Part shown: piece by piece, positions 55,477-64,000 of the stretch
Layout of the letters: the number at the start of each line of letters is the position of its first letter
How positions within the stretch are numbered: the first letter of the stretch is position 1
DNA from: Nicotiana tabacum
Taxonomy: Eukaryota > Streptophyta > Magnoliopsida > Solanales > Solanaceae
Length of the DNA stretch: 64,000 bases
Direction of reading: 5' to 3'
Assembly: GCF_000715075.1 (NCBI RefSeq)
Contig: NC_134082.1
Span: 58,925,466 to 58,989,465, forward strand
Notes under the pieces: generated by a model
Told to the model about the DNA's origin: nothing
The model's database searches: none
The model's input: the letters and a program-made list of their open reading frames with translations, nothing else
Made by a program: the position numbers and the translations under genes

Positions 55477-55542
55477 GGACCCGATGAGGGTTGCCTACGT
55501 ATCTCACATCCGGTGAGAATCAAACCCGCGTAGTTCGGGCAG
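55477..55542 (-). other. Pseudoknot motif copy 10 (element D leader, first)
   Basis: P1 CTACG/CGTAG. P2 GGGTT/AACCC, a fourth sequence class that still pairs. P3 TCTCAC-CGGAT-GTGAGA (6 bp). P4 ACCC-TCATC-GGGT. CC before P2'. Equivalent to copy 3 of B. Confidence 0.8.
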
Positions 55543-57141
55543 GTCATGAATAAAGTAAATAAACTGATTTTAAATTATGATTATTTTTTTATTTTTTTTT
55601 TTGTAAAAGAACTGCTTTAAAAGAAGAAAGGAAGTATTTTTATATTTTTTTTGGATTTTTGATTGATTTTCTTTTTGAAAGAAAGACTTCTAAGAATTCC
55701 TTTTCTTTTGATTTGAACTTTGAGAATTTCAAAAGTAAAAGGAAGATATTTTTTTTGTTTTGTTTTCTCTTATTCTAAAGAAGAAAGAAAATATTTTTTA
55801 GAATTTTACCTCTAATAAAAGAAATGCTTTCTAAAATTTTTTTTTTGAATTTTGAATTTTCTTTTCAATTTTTAAAGAAGAAGGAAAATATTTTCGGATT
55901 TTTTTATTTTATTATATATATATATTTTTTTTAATAATTAAAAAGACTTTCTAAAGAAGTCAATAATGGAAAATATTTTTGGATTTTTTGTTTTGAAAAT
56001 TGGGAGTCTAAACAAAACTTTTCTAGACTTTTTTGGCAGGACAAATATTTTTGCAACAAATAAAGATATATATACATTTTTTGAAAATAAAGAAAAACTT
56101 TTTAGATTTTTATATATATATATATATGCAACAAATAATAAAACCACTTTCAACGCCCATATATATATATATTTGCAACAAATAATAAAACCACTTTCAA
56201 CGCCCGACTCTTTTTATTTTATTATTTTGAATTTTTCAGAAACGAATAAAAAAAAACTATTTTAAAAGTAAGACTCTTTTTCATTGTCATTTTCAGGGGA
56301 AGACAAACTATTTTCCTTTATATATATATATATATATTTTTATTTTATTTTTTTGAAAAATAAGACAGAACAACGATTTTTTTTTCTTTCTATTTTTTCT
56401 TTGGTTTTAATAAAACAAACTAATAAAATATTTTTTTTTCATTTTCTCAAAATTTCGGCAGAGTTTTGACAGTATTTGGGCATTGGTTTTTTTTTCAAAA
56501 ATAAACAGTCAATTCCCTAACCGCTATTTCTTTTTTTTTCAATTTTAAAATATTATTCATGATATTCAAAAGTCAGTCAACACACAAATCCGGATCAAAT
56601 AAATGCGCAAGTAGCAGCAAGTAAGATGCATCAGGATGGTCATTTTTTTGGTACACCTGTCCTAGACAGACCCAACCCCTGTGTTGAGTCTCCAAAGTCA
56701 AATGCACGTGATGCAAACAATCGCTCCTACTAGGGATCCGGCATGAAGCTGAGTTATTCTAAGTGAAAAAACCTGAGGCATATTGATCTAGCCCTGGCTT
56801 ACCCAAACGGACAGTTTGAGCTGAAGCGGGGGCAACGTACCGGGAGCACGAAAGTCTACCCGGCCTAGTTATTTGTCCCAACTTCGTCTTATTTGGTATG
56901 ACTTTAACAGAAAGGTGGGCCGCGCGCACGTGTGCACCATAAATTTAGAAGACTCAGAAAGAAGGGGGTTTCGTAGCAGTTGTATATATTCATAATTCAA
57001 ATAATATTAAAGCGGTAAAAGTGTCATTTAGCACATTGGGCATATATCATGTAAAAAAATCAGATAATAAATAAAGCCAACTATAACAATTATTTTAAGC
57101 TCGAATTCTTGAACCCTGAACCAGTGGTTCTAGGTTTTGAG
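55543..57141 (-). other. 5' leader of element D
   Basis: Non-coding. 55550-56520 is extremely T-rich on + (A- and purine-rich on the element strand) with (AT)n runs. 56630-56790 is the block conserved with B's leader (16660-16815). Short frames here (55938-56469) are A/T artefacts. Confidence 0.6.
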
Positions 57142-57159
57142 TCCCCAGCAGAGTCGCCA
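57142..57159 (-). promoter_or_regulatory. Primer binding site of D (tRNA-Arg)
   Basis: TGGCGACTCTGCTGGGGA on the - strand, four bases (GCTC) from the LTR end. It differs from the complement of plant tRNA-Arg(ACG), as I recall it, at one internal base. Confidence 0.9.
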
Positions 57160-57252
57160 GAGCTGTCACACCTCCTTTTTCCGCGCCCGCGAGGGTGCAA
57201 GGGAGTTTTCTCCAATTAAAGGACAGTCGAAACGGGATTTGTTTGTTTGTTT

Positions 57253-57263
57253 CAGAGTCGCCA
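57253..57263 (-). promoter_or_regulatory. PBS-like sequence in U5 (D 5' LTR)
   Basis: TGGCGACTCTG on the - strand, 104 bases upstream of the identical start of the true PBS. Confidence 0.75.
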
Positions 57264-59173
57264 CCTGGGAATTTTAAGGCGTCCCAAGTCACCGGTTTTA
57301 ATCCCTGAATCGAGGAGAATATGACTCTGTCTATTTAACAGTCTGCGCACCAGAAATCCGGATAAGGAATTCTGTTAACCCGGGAGAAGGTGTTAGGCAT
57401 TCCCGAGTTCCGTGGTTCTAGCACGGTCGCTCAACTGTTATATTCGGCTTGATTATTTTGATTTGTAAAATACATTTTTATTGCATGATTTTATTGTTAC
57501 CGCTTCTATTTATATTTAAAGACCCTTCTTTGAATCGAATCACGCGTACGTATATTCGTGTTATAAATTATATATTTTTTTTAAAAAACATGCGGAGTTG
57601 TGTCAGGCGCACGTGTACACGATAATATAGATAATATATTTATTAAAACAATTATTTTCGAAATTGTGCTTAAATAAAATAAAAAACATTCGCCCTTTTT
57701 GTATAATTAAGTAGTGAACCTCACATCTCGGGGTTTTATGAAATTAATAATGATATTCTCCGAGGAATCCCTTTTATTAAATATTCGATCGAAGTTGCGC
57801 GAACGCATAATCCGAATTGCTTTTAGAAATATAATCAGGTTACGCGAACGTATCCCTAATCACAAAAATATTCTTGATAAGGTTCTCTACAAATTGTTAT
57901 TACGTGTTGACCGCGAGCCTTATTTTACACATATGAATCATATATCTCAAATTTTAAAGAATTAATGGCGTGAAGAAGAAAACAGACAATATGTATCTAA
58001 AACTAACATTTTTTGTGGATACAACATTTGGATGTCCATAAATCGAATGGTGTATAAAATTGGGAAAGAACTTAAAATGATAAACAAATTAATAGTTTCT
58101 GCATAATCTTCATTGTTTCATTTAAGGCGAACTCTTCTTCTATATATCTTTTACATAAAATGCCACGATTTGTTTATAAATCTCATGTCCTTCTCATGTA
58201 TTTGTTTTAGTCCAAAGTTATAATTATTTAGTTGATTTTTGATTACGAAGATTGAGTTTGAGATAAATAAATCAATTCTTATTCTCTGCCTATGCGAATA
58301 TTTGCAAACACTAACTCTATATTTTGTAAAAAAAAATCATCGACATTATTTCATACATTAAAAGAAATGAGTTGATTTAACTACGCCATTTGTTATTAAT
58401 AAAGAGAATTAATCTACCAATTGATTTAATAAGACGACATCATCTAGCTTTAAACAAAATTGGATATTTGACAAAATAAGCTAGTAATGTAATTTCTGGA
58501 TATTTCCGTACTATTCTTTACTTAGCTAACAATATCACAAGATTTAATTAATGGCCAATTTTCTGCAATGTTCCCTATCAATTCAAACAGTAAATGTCAT
58601 CACTAGTCCTCAAAACATATAAGATTATCGTGGAATTTACTACTCCAGAAGGTTAATTAGTTAACAGTTTATCATGTCAAGTATAATACTATACCAACCA
58701 ATTAAAACAAAACTGAAACTTAAACTAATAAAATTTAAATGAGTAGAAGACATCCTTATAATTCCAAACTTCATTTACTTGCCATGTTGAAGCTTTTCAT
58801 GACATGAATTTATAGATATGTACCTGATATTGGAAGCAAAAGAAAATGATGATGAGAATCAGCAGCAATAATAACAGTACAATAGCAACAACTGCCCAGC
58901 AACAGTAACAACCCAGTAACAGACCGGTGGAGTAGTAATCCCAAAAACAAAAGCTTTAAGCTTTAAATGAAACAACAACCATTAATACTAATTTCAAACA
59001 AAGAAAGAAAGCAGTAGATTTTTTTAGTTTTATTTTTTATTTTGAAAGCTTAAATATTTTTTCGGAATTTTTCTCTCTTCTATTCTCTGTCCGTTTTTTC
59101 TCTCTATCTGTGTGTGTATTTTTTCGTATCTCTCTCTATTTCTGTTCTCTCTTATTTGTCTTCAAGACTTCAC

Positions 59174-59180
59174 ATATATA
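59174..59180 (-). promoter_or_regulatory. TATA box in D 5' LTR
   Basis: TATATAT on the - strand. This is the copy that would drive the element's genomic RNA. Confidence 0.5.
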
Positions 59181-61657
59181 ACACATCCCATAAACCTTTT
59201 AATTAATTAAAATCAATACTTTTTCTCTACCCAACCCATTATCTTTCCACTCATCCCCATTACATTAAATAAATATATCACACCACCCCATTATATTTTG
59301 TCCCCCATGCTTCATTTAAAATAATGCAAGATTCCCCCTTTAAATTAAATCTTGTCCCCCCTTTATATTAAACAACTATATCACAACCCACCCCATTTCA
59401 TTTTGTCCCCCATGCTTCAAATAAACAATTTCAAAATGTACAATTCCTAAACTACCCCTCATGACCTTACTGAAATTACCAAACTACCCCTGAACGTACT
59501 ACAAATTTACCAAACTACCCATCAGCTATAACACATCAATTAATCAAACTTAACCAAAATATAGACAATATGATCAATTTCTAACAATGTTCAAACAACA
59601 ATATGAACACGGATGAACATCATAACAACAATATCACATGAACACGATTTTAACAACATTTCAACAACAAATCACATGAACACAAATTGAACAACAAAGA
59701 ACAACTAAAATTTGATTGAACAATATTTTAGAAACAAACAATCCTATTTTCGGATTCAACAACAACAAACAAAGTATGAAGATTTCTAAATTCAATCATA
59801 TTGAACTTAAAATCAATTCTAACAACATTACAACCAACAATTCCTATATTAAACTTTATGAGACAAATTCAAGAAATAATCACAAATGGTAAACAAGAAA
59901 TCAAGCTATACAAATTTCGGATTCAAGAACAATCAAACAAAGTATGAACATGAATTAAATCTATTTTAAACAACAAACATGATGGATTTAAACGATTAAA
60001 CCAACATATTTCTCTAACACAACTAAATTCTTTAAACAAATAACAAGATCGACGAAGAAACAATTATGAACTTAAACTTGAATTTAACAATATTAACAAT
60101 TTCTAACAATACATAAACACATGAAACAAATTGAAGAAATAGTTAATTAAATTTCAATTTGAATCTAACAAATACTTACTTAAACAATAATACAAACATG
60201 AAATAAACATGAAAACAACTAATTAAACTTCTATTTTGAAATCTGAAAATTAATTTAACAAACAACATGAACACACTAGAAAATTATTTCAAAGATGAAC
60301 AACGAACAAAACAAGGATTAAATCATTTAACGATTTTGGATCCGGAAAATATCAAACAAAATATGAACAAAAATAAAACTCAAAAACAACTAACCGGAGA
60401 TGAATCAACGACGAACTTTGATTGTAAACAAATTTGTCCGAGCCTCGACCAAAGCTCGAACGAAGGACGACGAAGACGAAGAGAAATGAAGCAGCCCGCA
60501 GCTGGAACGATGAAGGGAAGCAGCGACGCCGATTCAAAACAGCAGCAACTCGACCTCGCCGTTACTGGGAGGAGGAAAATGAATAGCATCACGGCAGCAA
60601 CAACATCGTGGCAGCAGCAGCGGTGACCAGAAGGAGTAGAAGAAGAAGCCGCGACAGTAGCGGCATGGCGCAGGCAGGTTGTTTGGTCGCCGTTGGTGCT
60701 CGCGACTGTGGTCGGAGCTCGTGACTATGGTCGCGCTGGCTGGGGTTCGATGACGAGGAACGCAGCCATGGCTGCTAGAGAAGCAGTGGTCGTCCATGGA
60801 TGTCGAGCTCAAGCTTGAGCTCGACGAAGAAGATGAAAGCAAACGCGGGCAGCCATGGCGCAAAAACAAAAACGACAATGGTGAAGCTTGAGGGCAGCCA
60901 TGGTTATGTGGTGAAGGGGTGGTTGTGGTGGAGATGGTGAAGTAGTCATTGATGGAGCTTGTCTTTCTTGAGGAAGAAGAAGAAGAAGAAGAAGAAGAAA
61001 GATAAGAAAGGGGGGGGTAGTTTAGTGTTTAGGTTAGGGTTTTCTTGATTTTGTTTTTGTTTTGTTTTTTTGTAAAATGTAAGACAAAGGGGTTTGGGTA
61101 TTTTGGGTTATGGACTGGGTCGACCCAGTTCGAAATGGACTGGGTCGTAGGGAAGATTGGTCCATTTTTTGGGCATGTGGCTTGAAATTGAAGAAGAGGT
61201 CCAATTCCGACTTTCTTTATATTTTCGCTCTCTTTTCTTCTTTTATTTTTCTAAAACTAAATTATAAAAATACTTAAACTATTATTAAGAACTAAATTAA
61301 GTTATAAAAGCGCAAATTAACTCCCAATAACAATTAACGCACAATTAAGTATTAATTAAGCATAAAATTGTATATTTGGACATTAAATGCTAAAAATGCA
61401 AACGATGCCTATTTTCGTAATTTTTAATTTTTGTAAAACAAATTTAATTACTAAAAATTGTAGAATTAAATCCTATATGCAAAATGCGACATATTTTTGT
61501 ATTTTTTATTAATTTAGCAAATAAACATGCACAGATAAATACAAATAATTATTCAAAATATTACAAAACATCACAAAATTGCACACCAAGAAAAATTACT
61601 TTATTTTTGAATTTTTTGGGAGTAATTCTCATATTGGGCAAAAATCACGTGCTTACA

Positions 61658-61662
61658 ACATC
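61658..61662 (+). repeat. Target-site duplication, right (element D)
   Basis: ACATC after the LTR end GCTTACA. Identical to 44214-44218. Confidence 0.92.
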
Positions 61663-64000
61663 CATTTAAAGATGTAGCGCCCCCGAAAAAATGGTCGTTA
61701 GTGTCGTCGAATAGCACTAGTATGTATAACTAAACACCATCTCATTAGAAAGAACAACCATACAAGAACAAAGAAATCATAAGGATTCAACAAAAGCTTT
61801 AAACAATCACCACATCATCAAATAAAAGGAATCACATAGCTTTCACATAATTTTGATAGCTTTAGGTTAGGACATTTCATACTGTTGTACCATCATTCAC
61901 AATACCACCGCCTTCTTGCACGGAGTTCGATCACGACCTGATCGGCTAGGTTACCTCATTTGAGACATGTACCTCAGTCACAATTTCATTCTCACTTTCC
62001 GGTTTCAATATCAGCACAATACCACCATGTGTGCGGCATGGCGTCCGATCACAGCCCGATCATCTAGGCCGTCTTACCAAGACATTTTTCCTTTTCCATA
62101 TATCATCTCATTTCAATCTTTACTTCACATATATCAGTTCATCGGCACTTGGGGCCACAATTATCACATCATACTTGGCACTAGGCCACATTTCATAATT
62201 CGAGCTCCTTACCCCCACATTTCACATCAATATCAATTTCAATTACAACCCATTCAATCCAAGATGTCAAGTACACATGAGAGGAATTATGAATCATGGG
62301 CATATACAATATTTCAGAAATCATACAACTCAAGTTCATTAGCAATGGAACTTAAAACACAAAGGATTCTTCCAAAAAGGAGAGGACATACCAAACCACA
62401 AAAACACACATCAAAGTCATAAACAAGCAATTACACCAATTATTCTTGAATTACTCTTTTCCAATCACGACAATATACATTTTCAATATCATAGCATGTA
62501 ACAACTCGGATCATATTGGATGTACTTATAAGGCAAAACTTTATCTCGAACAGCCACTTATGGGCATAAATCATGTACAAAGCCTTTAGGACACTTTATT
62601 ATTGTCATTTATGGAAAGTAGAGTCAAGGCTCATTTCATAATCTGTTTCACATTTTCTCATGTCATAGGCATCACCAGGCACAATTATAACTCAAGTTCT
62701 CGTCACATTGGCCATAGTCTATTTCCCAATTCATTTGATTTATTTCAAACATATTTATACATAGATGATTTCACATAGTTTGGCATAATAATCTCAATTT
62801 AAACTTGACTTGAAATCTAGGCATTTTAGCACATAGTTTACATTCTTCACATATCCTCAATTTACCAAGAATAGCATATTGACACATTGAGATATACCTT
62901 TCACATATATTCTTGCAACACCAATTCCTTTGAAATAACAAGTACTACATCAATCAAATTTTGGGCTTACAATATTTACATGGATACCATGGGAGCTCAA
63001 TTTCTAAGAAGAGAGGGTTTTAGCCATACATACCTCAATAGAGCTTTCCTTAAATGCTTACAATAATTTCGAAACTCCTAGCAACTTTAATCTATTTTAT
63101 AAGAATTACAAGTTAAACCAAGAATTAGAGGGATAATTAAGATTCTAGCTCATTTGGTCACATTATCAAGCACTAATTGTGCATTATGATTTTTTAGACC
63201 TTTTTGTGAGAGATTCTATCATCCTACATCCCATTGTTACATTTTTAGTTCATAGTCTCCACATACCCTTTTTATCATACATGCATGCAAGCAAATCCAT
63301 CCTTATGCCCATGTACCCACTTGTTAGGTACTTATTCTAGTAAGAATTTTGAAATCAAAGATAAGGGCACAAGTTCTTACCTCTTAGGGTGAAAGCCTAG
63401 TAACTTTACTTGATAATCTTCAAAGGTTTGGGTAAGGATTGAGTGGTGACTTGGTGAGGATCACTCTCTCCCTCTAGAACACTTTCTCTCACTCTAAATG
63501 TAGTAGAAAATAGCATAAGAGAGTCTAATGGGGTGTTTTAAACGGAATGGGGTCGGGTTTTAAAAGTTAAAAAATAGGAGCCCCGACTCAATCTGCGGTC
63601 GCATATGCAATCGCATAACTGACATGCGGCCCGCAAAAGGGACCGCAAAAGTAGCCCTCAAGATTGGACATACTGCCCGGGTATGCGACCAATATGCGGT
63701 TCGCATACATGTTCTGCGGTCACATAATGCACCGCAGAATGACCTTTCGCAAAAGTCCCAAAGAGGGTATGCGACAACTATGTGGCCCGCATATCGATTA
63801 TGTGATCACATAATTAGCCGCACAGTTGACCTCAAAATTAACCAACACTCTGACTCACTTTACGGCAGATATGCGGCCCGCATTGTTGTTATACGGTCGC
63901 ATAATGGGCCATAGAAACGCGCTCTTCTGAAATCATTTTCCTTAACTTTTTGATGCATAGATTATTCCAAAAGGTTTGAACAGCGGCGAGCTTGCGAGCC
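61663..64000 (-). repeat. Element F LTR, right piece, runs off the window
   Basis: Continues the LTR of 43729-44218 after removal of D. Phrases such as 'cgatcacgacctgatcggct' (about 61928) and 'cttggcactaggccacat' are typical of a large Solanaceae gypsy LTR (Tekay-like, low certainty). From 63590 to 63905 there is a dense cluster of GCGGTCGCATA, GCGGCCCGCA and GCGACC words. No gene. The 151-codon frame at 61967-62422 and 96-codon frame at 63624-63914 have no recognisable domain. Confidence 0.6.

Larger units (their letters stand above)
44219..61657 (-). mobile_element. Element D: complete non-autonomous Tat/Ogre-type element, 17,439 bp
   Basis: On the - strand: 5' LTR 61657-57164, PBS 57159-57142, leader with two pseudoknot copies, a gag remnant without capsid, spacer, two more pseudoknot copies, hairpin arrays, PPT 48740-48725 and 3' LTR 48724-44219. 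A perfect 5-bp TSD (ACATC) flanks it. Comparing the LTRs by eye I find about 28 substitutions plus a few indels in 4.5 kb (~0.6%), so insertion is recent, roughly a few hundred thousand years at usual plant LTR rates (inference). There is no protease, RT, RNase H or integrase. Confidence 0.95.
57164..61657 (-). repeat. 5' LTR of element D (4,494 bp)
   Basis: Nearly identical to 44219-48724. TATA at 59180-59174, GAA run at about 60967-60992 (two units longer), U5 domain 57445-57164. Examples of differences: 'gattctagag' here is 'gctgctagag' (60771-60780), and a 15-base deletion near 60170. No host gene inside. Confidence 0.95.

Noticed and set aside
923..55542. Calling the motif an HDV-like ribozyme
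   Set aside because: Topology agrees, but the P4-P2 joiner is 1-2 nt, P1 is 5-6 bp, and four self-cleaving sites would destroy the genomic RNA. Left as a hypothesis to test.
61967..62422. 151-codon frame in the F LTR
   Set aside because: His/Ser/Tyr-rich, within an LTR, with no recognisable domain.

Overview
This window looks like plant heterochromatin, most likely from a Solanaceae genome close to Nicotiana. That assignment rests on recognising the LTR and gag/pol families and is not a database result. I see no intact host gene, tRNA or rRNA gene. Almost all 64 kb is Ty3/gypsy LTR retrotransposon sequence, nested several layers deep. I label the elements A to G.

Left half, + strand. A (1..7986) is the 3' end of a large Tat/Ogre-type element: the integrase C-terminus, a 3.4-kb repeat-rich 3' region, a polypurine tract and a 3.96-kb LTR. 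A sits inside C (7987..14304), another Tat-type element with a scrap of protease-RT linker, tandem repeats, a decayed ANTISENSE gene resembling the Transposase_28-like extra ORFs of Tat elements, and a 0.56-kb 3' LTR. C appears to sit inside the 5' LTR of B (14305..30018), a non-autonomous relative of A that keeps a broken gag and only the last ~55 codons of integrase. A 2.6-kb solo LTR (17622..20234, TSD GTTTC) sits in the leader of B.

Middle. E (30376..40632, TSD ATACA) is a decayed Tekay/Del-like chromovirus with recognisable gag, protease, RT, RNase H, integrase and chromodomain. It is followed by G (40776..43728), an Athila-like LTR plus a broken ORF of the 'putative plant transposon protein' type.

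Right half, - strand. F (43729..44218 and 61663..64000) is a large LTR interrupted by D. D (44219..61657, 17.4 kb) is structurally complete: two ~4.5-kb LTRs differing by about 0.6% by eye, PBS for tRNA-Arg, PPT, and a perfect 5-bp TSD ACATC. It encodes no pol and only the two ends of gag, so it must have been mobilised in trans, and recently.

The most interesting signal is an RNA-like motif of about 65 nt. It occurs ten times, always on the element-sense strand of A, B and D. The copies vary in sequence but keep four helices by compensatory changes. Two helices cross, giving a pseudoknot with the topology P1-P2-P3-P3'-P1'-P4-P4'-P2'. In the full elements there are exactly four copies: two in the leader and two in the 3' region. 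The same elements carry tandem arrays whose units all form a CAGG-N5/6-CCTG hairpin, and an 11-nt copy of the tRNA-Arg primer-binding sequence inside U5. Together these suggest a large cis-acting RNA architecture that survives after the proteins are lost.
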